A stretch of 64,000 bases of DNA from Microvirga flavescens (GCF_003290125.1 NZ_QMKH01000009.1:22107-86106); one strand, 5' to 3'. Positions 7,439 to 16,564 are shown, counted from the first letter of the stretch. Notes: generated by a model not told the origin, from the letters alone. Translations and numbers: made by a program.

Positions 7439-8203
7439 TCACGGGCGCGTCGCGAGGAAGTCGAGAACGCCCTGCTTGTGGACCCGGTCGCCCACCGCGA
7501 GATTGTGGTCCCGCCCCGGAATGTCGAGGGCCTTGGCATTGGGCATGAGCTTCACGAGCTCAGGACCGGAGCCCGCCACGTCGTCGGCGGTTCCGACGGA
7601 AACGAGGGTCGGCAGCGTGATCGAGGCGACCTGCTCGCGGGTGAGCGCCTGACGCGATCCGCGAATGCAGGCGGCGAGCGCTCTGAGGTCGCTTTTGGTC
7701 TGCTCCGCGAAGGCGCGGAACATGCGCTGCATGGGGTCGGTCAGCACGTCGAGGGATGGCGCTTCCATCGCATCCGCGATGCCGAGCGGCAGGCCGACGC
7801 CTTCCACCAGATGGATGCCGAGCCCGCCGAGGAGGGCCGAGCGCATCCGCTCGGGCGCGGAGAGCGCGAGGTGCGCGGTGATCCGCGCGCCCATCGAATA
7901 ACCCATCACGTCCGCCTTCTCGATGTTGAGATGATCGAGCAGGCGGCGCGCGTCATCCGCCATAACGAAGGAGTCGTAGTCCTTGGGATCATAGAGCTTT
8001 TCGCTCTGCCCATGCCCCCGGTTGTCGAGGGCGATGACCCGGAAGCCGGCCTTGCCGAGGGTCTTGAACCACAGGGTGTTCAGCCAGTTCACCGCGTAAT
8101 TCGAGGCGAAGCCGTGGATCAGGAGGATCGGGTCGCCGTGCCCTTCCTCGGGAAGGACATCGACATAAGCGATGCTGATACCGTTGGAGTTGAAGAACCG
8201 CAT
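7439..8203 (-). CDS. Alpha/beta-fold hydrolase
   Basis: A 254-residue cytoplasmic alpha/beta hydrolase. 'LLIHGFASNYAVNW' gives the oxyanion His-Gly region, 'VIALDNRGHGQSEK' the typical strand-turn, 'VMGYSMGARI' the nucleophile Ser near residue 101, and 'PGRDHNLAVG' the catalytic His near residue 231. An Asp in 'VGTADDVAG' completes the triad. It resembles general esterases or epoxide hydrolase-like enzymes; the substrate cannot be told. It lies convergent with the SIR2-like gene and divergent from the zinc-finger gene, with the palindromic element pair between. Confidence 0.9.
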   Translation of the reverse strand: MRFFNSNGISIAYVDVLPEEGHGDPILLIHGFASNYAVNWLNTLWFKTLGKAGFRVIALDNRGHGQSEKLYDPKDYDSFVMADDARRLLDHLNIEKADVMGYSMGARITAHLALSAPERMRSALLGGLGIHLVEGVGLPLGIADAMEAPSLDVLTDPMQRMFRAFAEQTKSDLRALAACIRGSRQALTREQVASITLPTLVSVGTADDVAGSGPELVKLMPNAKALDIPGRDHNLAVGDRVHKQGVLDFLATRP

Positions 8204-8312
8204 GAGGTGTATCGACCGGAATCCGTTTCGCAGGACCCTGCTCTAAGGCATTGATCGGATTCAATGCAATGTCGGATCTGACGGTCTGCGGAAATGCCTC
8301 ATTCTCTTTTAT

Positions 8313-8360
8313 CGCACTTTCCCATCGCAGAACCGGTGCCCACTTTTGCGGAAAAGCTCT
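8313..8360. repeat. Dispersed palindromic element, copy A1
   Basis: Inner stem CGCAGAA/TTTTGCG (imperfect) around the conserved loop ACCGGTGCCCAC, flanked by the outer GCACTTTC...GAAAAGC arms, which have drifted from the family GCATTTTC/GAAAATGC. First of two copies in tandem upstream of the zinc-finger gene. Confidence 0.75.
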
Positions 8361-8364
8361 TTGT

Positions 8365-8413
8365 CGCATTTTCTCGTCGCAAAACCGGTGCCCACTTTTG
8401 CGGAAAATGCTCT
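8365..8413. repeat. Dispersed palindromic element, copy A2
   Basis: Outer arms GCATTTTC and GAAAATGC enclose a perfect inner stem CGCAAAA/TTTTGCG and the loop CCGGTGCCCAC, ending in the family's ATGCTCT tail. It lies five bases after copy A1 and 60 bases before the start of the zinc-finger gene, so it would be transcribed as part of, or next to, that gene's leader. Confidence 0.8.
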
Positions 8414-8473
8414 AGGCGCATGGCCGATCAAACATTATGGTGCGCGCCAAATCAGCACTTTCAGGGCAGCGAC

Positions 8474-8734
8474 ATGGCTGAAAAAGGTACTCCCCACTTC
8501 CACAACAACCCCGGCGTTTCCACGATTCACGTGGGCGCAAAGGAGTTCATGTGCATCGGAGCGACCCCGCCGCTCGACCACCCGCATATCTTCCTCGACA
8601 TGGGAACGGATGACGAGATCATCTGCTCCTACTGCTCGACCCTCTACAAGTACGACCCTTCCCTGAAGCCGAACGAGGCTCGCCCGGCGGAATGCGTCTG
8701 GGTGGAAGAGTCCGCCGAGACTGCCGCGCGCTGA
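8474..8734 (+). CDS. CHCC-type zinc-finger protein (NDUFS6-like)
   Basis: An 86-residue protein with a zf-CHCC domain, the fold of the mitochondrial complex I accessory subunit NDUFS6 and its bacterial relatives. The zinc ligands are visible in 'FMCIGATPPLDHPHIFLDMG' (Cys, His) and 'IICSYCSTLY' (Cys-x-x-Cys). In Alphaproteobacteria such proteins are thought to help complex I assembly. The start at 8474 follows an AGGGCAG ribosome site. The stop is one base before the GTG start of the flavin monooxygenase gene, so the two are probably translated together. Confidence 0.88.
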   Translation: MAEKGTPHFHNNPGVSTIHVGAKEFMCIGATPPLDHPHIFLDMGTDDEIICSYCSTLYKYDPSLKPNEARPAECVWVEESAETAAR

Positions 8735-8735
8735 C

Positions 8736-9920
8736 GTGAGCGGCCTGTCCTTCGCCGTCGTCGGCGCCGGGATCGGCGGCCTGACGGCGGCCCTCGCGCT
8801 GGCCCGGCAGGGCCACGCGGTGATGCTGATCGAGCGCCGCACCGGCTTCAGCGAAGTCGGCGCGGGCCTGCAGCTGTCCCCCAATGCCAGCTGCATCCTG
8901 ATCGACCTCGGCCTCGGCCATGCGCTCCAGCGCGTGGTGGGCGAGCCCGAGCGCGTGGTGGTGCGCGCCATCGGCTCCGGCAAGACCATCGGCGAAGTGG
9001 CGCAGGGCTCCTTCATGCGGGAGCGCTTCGGCGCGCCTTATTGGGTGGTGCATCGCGCCGACTTGCAGACCCTGTTGCTCGATGCCGTGCGCTCGCAACC
9101 CGGCATCCGCCTCGTGATGGGCCGCAAGGTCGAGACCATCGAAACCGGCCCTCAAGGAGCCGAGCTGACCCTCACCACCGACAACGGCCTGCGCGAGACG
9201 TTCAGGGCCGATGCGGTGATCGGCGCGGACGGCGTGTGGTCGAAGGTGCGGCAGGCGGCGGGCATGCGCGCCCTACCCTCCTTCCGCGGCTCCGTCGCCT
9301 GGCGGGCGACCCTCGACCACCGGCAGGTGCCCGCCGCGCTTGCGGGCAACGAAACCGGCCTGTGGCTTGGCTCCAAGGGCCATGTGGTCCACTACCCCAT
9401 CGCCAACGGGCGTCTTCTCAACATCGTCGCCATCGAGCGGCGAAAGCACCCCGTGGAGGGCTGGTCCGCCCCCGGCGAGGCGAAGGCGCTCCTGTCCCAT
9501 TACGCCTCCGCCACGCCGCTCCTGAAGGACCTGCTCGGGCGCGTCGACAACTGGCTCCTGTGGTCGCTCTTCGATCTTCCCGCCCGGGTTATGGCGAAGG
9601 ACCGCATCGCCCTTCTCGGCGATGCCGCCCACCCGGTTCTGCCCTTCCTCGCGCAGGGCGCGGCCCTCGCCATCGAGGATGCCGCGACCCTCGCCGCCGT
9701 GATGCCGCAAAGCGCCGACGAGATCCCGCAGGCCTTCAGCCTTTATGAGAGCCGCCGCCTCGAACGCGCCCGCCGCGTGCAAGCCGAGGCCCGCACCAAC
9801 GGGCGCATCTACCACGCCGGCCCCCTCGTCTCCTTCGGTCGCAACCGCGTGATGCAAAGGCTCGGCCCGCAAGGCATGACCGAGCGCTATTCCTGGCTGT
9901 ACGATTTTAAGATCGCCTGA
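8736..9920 (+). CDS. FAD-dependent monooxygenase, salicylate hydroxylase-like
   Basis: A 394-residue class A flavoprotein monooxygenase that would hydroxylate an aromatic or quinone-like ring with NAD(P)H and O2. 'VVGAGIGGLTAALALARQG' at residues 8-26 binds FAD, 'GADGVWSKVR' is the DG motif and 'GDAAHPVLPFLAQGAA' the GD motif that closes over the flavin. Its length matches salicylate/3-hydroxybenzoate hydroxylases and also UbiH-like enzymes. The GTG start lies one base after the zinc-finger gene's stop, with no ribosome site of its own, pointing to coupled translation. Confidence 0.9.
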   Translation: MSGLSFAVVGAGIGGLTAALALARQGHAVMLIERRTGFSEVGAGLQLSPNASCILIDLGLGHALQRVVGEPERVVVRAIGSGKTIGEVAQGSFMRERFGAPYWVVHRADLQTLLLDAVRSQPGIRLVMGRKVETIETGPQGAELTLTTDNGLRETFRADAVIGADGVWSKVRQAAGMRALPSFRGSVAWRATLDHRQVPAALAGNETGLWLGSKGHVVHYPIANGRLLNIVAIERRKHPVEGWSAPGEAKALLSHYASATPLLKDLLGRVDNWLLWSLFDLPARVMAKDRIALLGDAAHPVLPFLAQGAALAIEDAATLAAVMPQSADEIPQAFSLYESRRLERARRVQAEARTNGRIYHAGPLVSFGRNRVMQRLGPQGMTERYSWLYDFKIA

Positions 9921-9970
9921 CACTTCACCCGACTTGACCGTGAAGACGAAGGCCTGAAAGGTCGGGGCGA

Positions 9971-10016
9971 GAGCATTTTCCGACGAAGTGGACACCGGTT
10001 CGTCGAAAGAAAATGC
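9971..10016. repeat. Dispersed palindromic element, copy B
   Basis: Outer arms GCATTTTC and GAAAATGC, a perfect inner stem CGACGAA/TTCGTCG and the loop GTGGACACCGG. The stem bases differ from copy A2 but remain complementary. It ends 29 bases before the GNAT start. Confidence 0.8.
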
Positions 10017-10045
10017 GTCGAAACAAGGACGTGGGAAGACACGCG

Positions 10046-10495
10046 ATGGAAGCGCAAGCCAGCCCGCCGGCGGAACCGGCCTTCATCGAAACCGACGCGC
10101 CGCCGGAAGGTGCCTATGCCCCGCTTCTCGCCGCCATCCGCCGCTTCACCACAGAAACCGTCGGCGCACCGGACAACCGGGACTACGCGCTCCTGATTCC
10201 GCACCCTGAAACCGGCGAGCCCATCGGTGGCCTGTGGGCGCAATCCCGCTGGGGTGGCTTTCACATCGACCTGCTCGTGGTGCCCGATACCCTGCGGGGC
10301 CAGGGCGTCGGTACGCTTCTGATCGAGCGCGCGGAACAGGAAGCCCGACGCCGAGGCTGCACTCATATGTGGCTCGACACTTACGAGTTTCAGGCGCGCC
10401 CCTTCTACGAACGCTTCGGCTTCGAAGTCTTCGGCCAGCTCGACGGCCCGGCCCCGCACTATCCGCGCTATTTCATGAAGAAGGTTCTGGCCTGA
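10046..10495 (+). CDS. GNAT family N-acetyltransferase
   Basis: A 149-residue acetyl-CoA-dependent N-acetyltransferase. Motif A, which binds the acetyl-CoA pyrophosphate, reads 'LRGQGVGTLLIERAEQEARR' near residues 85-104, after a strand 'FHIDLLVVPD'. The C-terminal 'FYERFGFEVFGQL' is the usual motif B. The start at 10046 is preferred because an earlier ATG (10013) lies inside the palindromic repeat and adds an unlikely basic leader; GGGAAG upstream is the possible ribosome site. The acceptor is unknown. It lies upstream of tRNA-Leu. Confidence 0.88.
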   Translation: MEAQASPPAEPAFIETDAPPEGAYAPLLAAIRRFTTETVGAPDNRDYALLIPHPETGEPIGGLWAQSRWGGFHIDLLVVPDTLRGQGVGTLLIERAEQEARRRGCTHMWLDTYEFQARPFYERFGFEVFGQLDGPAPHYPRYFMKKVLA

Positions 10496-10582
10496 GGGAG
10501 CCTCGCCGCCAGCCTCACAAGACTGGAGGCACCCACCCCGGCGCTTGTGACAACCAGTGACATATGCCACAAGCCGCCTGAA

Positions 10583-10668
10583 GCGGACGTGGCGAAACTG
10601 GTAGACGCAAGGGACTTAAAATCCCTCGGGCCTAGCCCGTGCGGGTTCGACCCCCGCCGTCCGCACCA
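10583..10668 (+). tRNA. tRNA-Leu (anticodon TAA)
   Basis: A complete 86-base class II tRNA with the CCA end encoded. The acceptor stem pairs GCGGACG with CGTCCGC, followed by A and CCA. The anticodon arm is AGGGA-CTTAAAA-TCCCT, giving TAA at 10617-10619. A long variable arm (CGGGCCTAGCCCG) and a T-arm GCGGGTTCGACCCCCGC follow, as expected for tRNA-Leu. The anticodon reads UUA, a codon rare in this genome's core genes but used in the AT-rich genes nearby. Confidence 0.97.
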
Positions 10669-10732
10669 TTACAAACAAATTCTTATTGTAGGCCAACGGC
10701 GAGAACAAAGCCTTTTCTAAAGTGCTATGCGG

Positions 10733-11650
10733 TCAAATCGGTACCTCGACATATCGACCTTTCATTCGATCTGGTTCAAGTCGTCGGAGGAAGCTTTCCG
10801 GACAGTTCTGTGTGAGTGCGGTCTTAATACGGTCAACGGTTTGAGAAGCCATTCGACGGCCAACATAAACGCCACGAACCATTTCCGGTGGAAAGGCGAA
10901 CAGGTGAATTTGCTGATCACCAAAACTGACGACTTTGTCGGCTTCTTCTTCCCGGGCGTATAATCGCCATTCCCGTTCGTGGGACCAGCCCACGCTCTTG
11001 GAAATAAAAGCCGCCCTAATATCATCGAGAGCCTCGCCCAGTTCACCATCAAAGTATTGGATCTGTTGGAGCTTTCGGCGTTTTCCTTCGTTCGTCCTAC
11101 AGAAGAATGAATTGGTGGTATCGAAAGCGACTACAAAGCCGCGACCTTCAGCGGCATAGTATGCCCACATTGTAGAACTGGACGGCTCTTCCGTAAGCGA
11201 GAGAGCCACATGACGGCCAGCAATACGCTCTAGCAGTTGTCCTATAGCCGCCTCGCGATTCACCGTCAGCAGGAACTGGTCTATAAGTCTGAGGGTAATG
11301 GCACGTAATGCTTCGGTAGGTGGCGTATCTCCAAACCGCTGACGCAGCAACGCGAGAGCAAGGGGCTTCAATCTCTCGTCCCCGAACCCTGCTTCAATAA
11401 GTGCCTCAGAGAGCTTCCCATCTACATCTAGCCCCATGACTTCATGAGCGAAAGCAGCCCTCATGCGGGGGCCAGCAAGCTCTCTAAACGTCCGCCGAAC
11501 CTCAAAATCATCATTTGTCGCAAGGAGAGGCGAGAACCTGATGTGTAATCCTTCAAGTACATCGACCCTCTCTGGAACCACATACTTGTACAAAGTGTCA
11601 GGTGACGCTGGAGATTCAGGGAAATCCTTGAGGTACGGATTATCAACCAT
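10733..11650 (-). CDS. DUF2971 family protein
   Basis: A 305-residue soluble protein of DUF2971, unknown function. The family blocks are 'LYKYV...GLHIRFSPLLATNDDFE' near residues 20-50, 'ALSLTEEPSSSTMWAYYA' with 'GRGFVVAFDT' around 150-175, and 'VGWSHEREWRLYA' near 225. No signal peptide or membrane span is seen. Its composition is less GC-rich than its neighbours, and it sits 64 bases from the 3' end of tRNA-Leu with opposite orientation, an insertion-prone position; no integrase or duplicated tRNA end was found. Family members are often accessory genes, and some occur near defence loci, but no role can be claimed. Confidence 0.82.
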   Translation of the reverse strand: MVDNPYLKDFPESPASPDTLYKYVVPERVDVLEGLHIRFSPLLATNDDFEVRRTFRELAGPRMRAAFAHEVMGLDVDGKLSEALIEAGFGDERLKPLALALLRQRFGDTPPTEALRAITLRLIDQFLLTVNREAAIGQLLERIAGRHVALSLTEEPSSSTMWAYYAAEGRGFVVAFDTTNSFFCRTNEGKRRKLQQIQYFDGELGEALDDIRAAFISKSVGWSHEREWRLYAREEEADKVVSFGDQQIHLFAFPPEMVRGVYVGRRMASQTVDRIKTALTQNCPESFLRRLEPDRMKGRYVEVPI

Positions 11651-11967
11651 GCACTAAGCCTTATGCTTCAACCGGATCAGCACGTCGTCTAGAGAGGCAG
11701 TTTCGGAGCGCTCCTATTCATTGATCGTCAAACTCAAATTTTCGCAAGCCCCCTCGCCGGGAACACCTTTATTTCGGCGGCCCTATCTTTAGACAAGCCT
11801 GTTCACGCCACTGAACCTTGCCCTTAGGCTCAAGCTTATCAGGACGTCAGGTGCGATAAGCCTATTCCCGTAAAGGTCTTTCAAGGCTCTATCCGACATG
11901 TCATCTCCCTGGGAACAATCTCCCCCTCCCCGCACTTCTGTCCCATCATCAAAGCCGGGAGGGTTTC
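11651..11967. other. Intergenic region, nothing specific recognised
   Basis: A 317-base gap between the divergent DUF2971 and secreted-repeat genes. It must hold both promoters. No convincing gene, RNA, repeat, duplicated tRNA end or known operator was recognised. GGAAC occurs at 11759-11763 but lacks a correctly spaced CGTT. Confidence 0.6.
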
Positions 11968-12345
11968 ATGCTCAAGCTTGGATTGACTGTCGCTCTGGCC
12001 GCTGGGGTCGTGTTGAGCGCATCCGCCGCGTTTGCGCAGGCGAAGGTAGGGGAGACGAGTAAGGGGAAGACGTTGGTCGATGGTAAGGGGATGACGCTTT
12101 ATACCTACGACCGGGACGAGCCCAACAAATCCAATTGCGTCGGCATGTGCGCGCAGAACTGGCCGCCGCTCACCGCTGTTGCCGATGCGAAGGGCACGGG
12201 CGAGTGGACGGTCATCACGCGGGCTGACGGCACGAAGCAATGGGCGCACAAGGGCAAGCCGCTCTATGGCTGGACGAAGGATTCAAAGCCCGGCGATGTG
12301 ATGGGCGACGGCGTCAACAACGTCTGGCACGTCGCGCAACCGTAA
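11968..12345 (+). CDS. Secreted repeat protein (COG4315/PF03640 type)
   Basis: A 125-residue exported protein. A signal peptide 'MLKLGLTVALAAGVVLSASAA' (cleaved near FAQA) precedes two copies of the secreted repeat: 'LVDGKGMTLYTYDRDEPNKS' with 'CVGMCAQNWPPL', then 'KQWAHKGKPLYGWTKDSKPG' with 'GDGVNNVWHV'. The Cys pair in the first repeat may form a disulphide. The family is periplasmic or lipoprotein-like and of unknown function. A GGGAGGG ribosome site precedes the ATG. It converges on nrdB. Confidence 0.88.
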   Translation: MLKLGLTVALAAGVVLSASAAFAQAKVGETSKGKTLVDGKGMTLYTYDRDEPNKSNCVGMCAQNWPPLTAVADAKGTGEWTVITRADGTKQWAHKGKPLYGWTKDSKPGDVMGDGVNNVWHVAQP

Positions 12346-12419
12346 GACTGCACTGAACCGCCCTCCCCCTTGAAATCGACACAGCCGGGGATCGTCTCCC
12401 CGGCCATGCTCGTGTTTGA

Positions 12420-13541
12420 TCAATCCCAGCTCAGCGCGCCGCCGTTCTGGTATTCGATGACGCGGGTCTCGAAGAAGTTCTTCTCCTTCTTCAGGTCCAT
12501 CGCTTCCGACATCCACGGGAACGGGTTTTCCGCCTCCGCGAAGACGGGCGCGAGGCCGAGCTGCGCGCAGCGGCGGTTGGCGATGAAGTGCATGTACTGC
12601 TCGCAAAGCGCCGCATTCAGCCCCAGGAATCCGCGCGGCATGGTATCGCGGCCATAGGCTGCTTCCAGCACGGCGGCGTCGCGCAGCATGCCACGCACCT
12701 CGTCCTGAAAATCGCGCGTCCACAGGTGCGGGTTCTCGATCTTGATCTGGTTGATGACGTCGATGCCGAAGTTCAGGTGAATCGATTCATCCCGCAGGAT
12801 GTATTGATACTGCTCCGCGATGCCGACCATCTTGTTGCGCCGCCCGAGCGAGAGGATCTGCGCGAAGCCGGTGTAGAACCACATGCCCTCAAACACGACG
12901 TAGAAGGCGATGAGATCGCGCAGGAACGCCTGATCCGTCTCCGGCGTGCCGGTTGAGAATTGCGGATCGGCGAGGCTCTGCGTGTAGTTGAGCGCCCATG
13001 CCGCCTTGTCGGTGATGGAGGGAATTTCCCGATACATGTTGAACAACTCGCCCTCGTCGAGGCCGAGGCTTTCCACGATGTATTGGAAAGTGTGCGTGTG
13101 CACCGCCTCCTCGAAGGCCTGCCGCAACAGATATTGCCGGCACTCCGGATTGGTGAGGTGGCGATAGATCGCGAGGACGATGTTGTTGGCGACAAGCGAT
13201 TCCGACGCGGCGAAAAAGCCGAGATTGCGCTTGACCGCGTGGCGCTCGTCCTCCGTCAATCCATCGCGGGATTTCCAGAGGGCGATGTCCGCCTGCATGG
13301 AAACTTCCGTCGGCATCCAGTGATTGTTGCAGCCCGCGAGATATTTCTCCCACGCCCAGCGATATTTGAGCGGCAGGAGCTGGTTCACGTCGGCGCGGCA
13401 ATTGATCATCGCCTTGTCATCAACGCTCACGCGCCCGCCGCTGCGATCAATGGCGCCAAGCCCCGTGGCATCGCCTGCGGAGTTGAGAGAGACGGCGGCG
13501 CGCGCCGCCGCACCGGCTTTGGGTTCAGACCAGTCGAGCAT
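12420..13541 (-). CDS. nrdB: Class Ia ribonucleotide reductase, beta subunit
   Basis: The 373-residue radical-generating small subunit of aerobic ribonucleotide reductase. Di-iron ligands are visible: Asp in 'MQADIALWK', Glu and His in '[13 protein letters not shown]' (which also carries the radical Tyr), Glu in 'VVFEGMWFY', and Glu and His in 'RDESIHLNF'. The C-terminal '[11 protein letters not shown]' is the tail that docks on NrdA. It follows nrdA by 21 bases with an AAAGGAT ribosome site and is co-transcribed, hence under the same riboswitch and NrdR boxes. Confidence 0.97.
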   Translation of the reverse strand: MLDWSEPKAGAAARAAVSLNSAGDATGLGAIDRSGGRVSVDDKAMINCRADVNQLLPLKYRWAWEKYLAGCNNHWMPTEVSMQADIALWKSRDGLTEDERHAVKRNLGFFAASESLVANNIVLAIYRHLTNPECRQYLLRQAFEEAVHTHTFQYIVESLGLDEGELFNMYREIPSITDKAAWALNYTQSLADPQFSTGTPETDQAFLRDLIAFYVVFEGMWFYTGFAQILSLGRRNKMVGIAEQYQYILRDESIHLNFGIDVINQIKIENPHLWTRDFQDEVRGMLRDAAVLEAAYGRDTMPRGFLGLNAALCEQYMHFIANRRCAQLGLAPVFAEAENPFPWMSEAMDLKKEKNFFETRVIEYQNGGALSWD

Positions 13542-13562
13542 TCTTGTTATCCTTTGAAAATT

Positions 13563-16445
13563 TTACTGGCAGGCTTCGCAGGTGGGATCGTCGATGGAGC
13601 ACGCGAGCGGGGCGGATGCCTGCAACGCGAAGGCCTCCTGCGCCACCGGGAGCGGCGCGGCGGAGACCGCGTTGAGCTTTCCGTCCGTGCCTTTCAGCGT
13701 CGACTTCTCCACATGCGTCGCGCTTTGCGAGCGCAGGTAATAGGTGGTCTTGAGGCCACGCTTCCACGCCAGCCTGTAAAGCGCATCGAGCTTTCGCCCG
13801 TTCGGATTGGCGATGTAGAGGTTGAGCGACTGCGCCTGGTCGATCCATTTCTGCCGCCGCGCGGCGGCCTCGATGAGCCATGACGAGTCGATCTCGAAGG
13901 CTGTCGCGTAGAGCGCCTTGAGATCGTCCGGCACGCGGTCGATGGCCCCAAGACTCCCGTCGAAATATTTCAGGTCGCTCACCATCACTTCGTCCCACAG
14001 GCCGCGCACTTTGAGATCGCGCACGAGCATGGGGTTCACCACCGTGAAGTCGCCCGACATGTTCGCCTTCACATAGAGGTTGCGATAGGCGGGCTCGATG
14101 GATTGCGCGACGCCGCAGATGTTCGAGATGGTCGCCGTCGGCGCAATCGCCATGACGTTCGAGTTGCGCATGCCGACATGGCGCACGCGCTCGCGCAGGC
14201 CATCCCAGTCAAGCGTCGTGGAGGTGTCGAGATCGAGCCCGCCGCGCGCATCCGCGAGAAGCTGGATCGAGTCGATCGGCAGAATGCCCCTGCTCCATAA
14301 CGAGCCTTCGAAGGACGGATACTTGCCGCGCTCGGCGGCAAGATTTGTGGAGGCTGCAATCGCATAGAAGCTGATGAGCTCCATGCTCTCATCGGCAAAG
14401 CGTACCGTGTCCTCGGAAGCGATGGCGATCTTCAAAGCCTGCAGCGCATCCTGAAAGCCCATCAGCCCCAACCCCACCGGACGATGGCGCAGGTTGGAGC
14501 GGCGCGCTTCCGGAATGGTGTAGAAGTTGATGTCGATCACGTTGTCGAGCATGCGCACGGCGGTGTCGACGGTGCGCTTCAGCCGCGCGGCATCGAGGCC
14601 CTTCTCGCTCAGGTGATTGACGAGATTGATCGAGCCGAGATTGCACACGGCGACTTCGTCGTCCGATGTGTTGAGCGTGATTTCCGTGCAGAGATTGGAG
14701 GAGTGCACGACGCCCACATGCCCTTGCGGCGAGCGGATGTTGCACGGGTCCTTGAACGTGATCCACGGATGACCGGTCTCAAACAGCATGGTGAGCATGC
14801 GCCGCCACAGATCCGCCGCGCGCACGCGGCGATGGATCTTGATCTCGCCGCGCTCGGCCTTCGCCTCATAGGCCTCATAGGCCTTCGCGAAAGCTGGGCC
14901 GTAGAGTTCGTGAAGGTCGGGCGTTTCATCCGGCGAGAACAGCGTCCACGCGCCGTCGCTTTCCACGCGCTGCATGAACAGGTCCGGCACCCAGTTCGCG
15001 GTGTTCATGTCGTGCGTGCGGCGGCGGTCGTCGCCGGTGTTCTTGCGCAGATCCAGAAACTCTTCGATGTCGATGTGCCAGGTCTCTAAGTAGGCGCAGA
15101 CCGCGCCCTTGCGCTTGCCACCCTGGTTCACCGCGATTGCCGTGTCGTTCGCGACTTTCAGGAACGGTACGACGCCCTGGCTCTCGCCGTTGGTACCCTT
15201 GATATGCGCGCCGAGCCCGCGCACGCGGCTCCAGTCATTGCCGAGGCCGCCGGAATACTTGGCGAGAAGCGCGTTGTCCTTCACCGCCTTGAAGATGCCG
15301 TCGAGATCGTCCGGCACGGAGGTGAGGAAGCACGAGGACAATTGCGGCCGGCGCGTGCCGGCGTTGAACAGGGTCGGCGTCGAGCACATGAAATCGAAGG
15401 ACGAAAGCAGATTGTAGAACTCGATGGCATGGGCTTCGCGGTCGATCTCGTTGAGGCTCAGGCCCATCGCGACGCGCATGAAGAACGCCTGCGGCAGCTC
15501 GAAGCGAATGCCCTTCGTCTGCAGGAAATAGCGGTCGTAGAGTGTCTGCAATCCCAGGAACTGGAAATCGAGATCACGCTCCGCTTTCAACGCGGCGCCA
15601 AGCTTGGCGAGATCGAAACGCGCGAGTTCCGGATCGAGCAAGTCGGCTTCGATGCCCACCTTGATGAACGCGTGGAAATAATCGGGATAGCGCTCAGTCA
15701 TCTCGGACTGGCGCGCACGATCCGGACGGCCATGCACGAAGCTCAGCGCCTCGCGGCGCAGAAGATCGAGCAGCAGGCGCGCGCTGACGGCGCTGTAATT
15801 CGGCTCGCTCTCCACAAGTGTACGCGCGGCGAGAATGGGCGCGAGCCCGAGCTCGTTTTCCGTAATGCCGTCATAGAGATTGCGCCGGGTTTCCGCGAGC
15901 ACGGGCGCGGCGGAAACGTCGGCGAGGCCCTCGCAGGCTTCCTCTATCACGCGGGACAGGCGGTCCATCTCGAGCGGGGCGCGGGTGCTGTCGCTCTTCG
16001 TGACGTGCAGGCGCAGCTCCGCATCCTGCGGCGCACTCGCCTCGGCGGCGCGCGCCTTTGCACGTTCTTCGCGATAAAGCACATAGGCGCGGGCGACCTT
16101 GTGATGCTCGCTGCGCATGAGCGCGAGTTCGACCTGATCCTGAATTTCCTCGACATGGAAGGCGCGGCCGTGATCGGCGCGGCGGGTCAGGGCATCATTG
16201 ATCTGCGCGGTGAGCGCCTCAACGGTTTCATGAACGCGGCGGGAGGCGGCGGCGCTGTTGCCTTCCACCGCGAGGAAGGCCTTGGTGAGCGCCACCGTGA
16301 TCTTGGTCGGATCGAACGGCGTCACCGCGCCGTTGCGGCGGATGACCTGGTAGGCAGGCCCACGCACGGCATCGCTCTCGCGCGGACCGTTTGCGGGAAA
16401 GGCATGCCGCGATGGAGCGGCTTCGGTTGTAAGAAGAGAAGACAT
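13563..16445 (-). CDS. nrdA: Class Ia ribonucleotide reductase, alpha subunit
   Basis: The 960-residue catalytic subunit that reduces ribonucleoside diphosphates to deoxy forms. An ATP-cone is at about residues 30-120 ('VIRRNGAVTPFDPTKITVAL'), the substrate-reducing Cys pair lies in 'SSCFLTSV' and 'VCNLGSINL', and the C-terminal redox thiols are in 'DPTCEACQ'. The presence of the cone suggests dATP feedback control. The start is the ATG at 16445; a TTG two codons earlier is possible. The leader of some 320 bases contains a cobalamin riboswitch and, upstream of it, two NrdR boxes. Confidence 0.96.
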   Translation of the reverse strand: MSSLLTTEAAPSRHAFPANGPRESDAVRGPAYQVIRRNGAVTPFDPTKITVALTKAFLAVEGNSAAASRRVHETVEALTAQINDALTRRADHGRAFHVEEIQDQVELALMRSEHHKVARAYVLYREERAKARAAEASAPQDAELRLHVTKSDSTRAPLEMDRLSRVIEEACEGLADVSAAPVLAETRRNLYDGITENELGLAPILAARTLVESEPNYSAVSARLLLDLLRREALSFVHGRPDRARQSEMTERYPDYFHAFIKVGIEADLLDPELARFDLAKLGAALKAERDLDFQFLGLQTLYDRYFLQTKGIRFELPQAFFMRVAMGLSLNEIDREAHAIEFYNLLSSFDFMCSTPTLFNAGTRRPQLSSCFLTSVPDDLDGIFKAVKDNALLAKYSGGLGNDWSRVRGLGAHIKGTNGESQGVVPFLKVANDTAIAVNQGGKRKGAVCAYLETWHIDIEEFLDLRKNTGDDRRRTHDMNTANWVPDLFMQRVESDGAWTLFSPDETPDLHELYGPAFAKAYEAYEAKAERGEIKIHRRVRAADLWRRMLTMLFETGHPWITFKDPCNIRSPQGHVGVVHSSNLCTEITLNTSDDEVAVCNLGSINLVNHLSEKGLDAARLKRTVDTAVRMLDNVIDINFYTIPEARRSNLRHRPVGLGLMGFQDALQALKIAIASEDTVRFADESMELISFYAIAASTNLAAERGKYPSFEGSLWSRGILPIDSIQLLADARGGLDLDTSTTLDWDGLRERVRHVGMRNSNVMAIAPTATISNICGVAQSIEPAYRNLYVKANMSGDFTVVNPMLVRDLKVRGLWDEVMVSDLKYFDGSLGAIDRVPDDLKALYATAFEIDSSWLIEAAARRQKWIDQAQSLNLYIANPNGRKLDALYRLAWKRGLKTTYYLRSQSATHVEKSTLKGTDGKLNAVSAAPLPVAQEAFALQASAPLACSIDDPTCEACQ

Positions 16446-16564
16446 CGGCAAACCCCATTACTGTTGGGGGCTTGGGCCGAGGAGCACGCGCCTGGAGCGG
16501 GGCGATGAAACATCGCCTTGACCTGATGCGAGCCTCCGGGACACCCCGCCCGAGGACGAACGAA

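Noticed and set aside
11651..11967. Duplicated tRNA-Leu end (attachment site) beyond the DUF2971 gene
   Set aside because: No stretch matching the tRNA 3' end was found there, nor an integrase, so an island boundary cannot be claimed.
15204..16508. Open frame opposite nrdA extending toward its leader
   Set aside because: nrdA is certain on the other strand and the leader holds the riboswitch.
16501..16517. Hairpin GGCGATG/CATCGCC as the riboswitch's terminator
   Set aside because: It lacks a T-run; it may play another part, but a terminator call is not supported.
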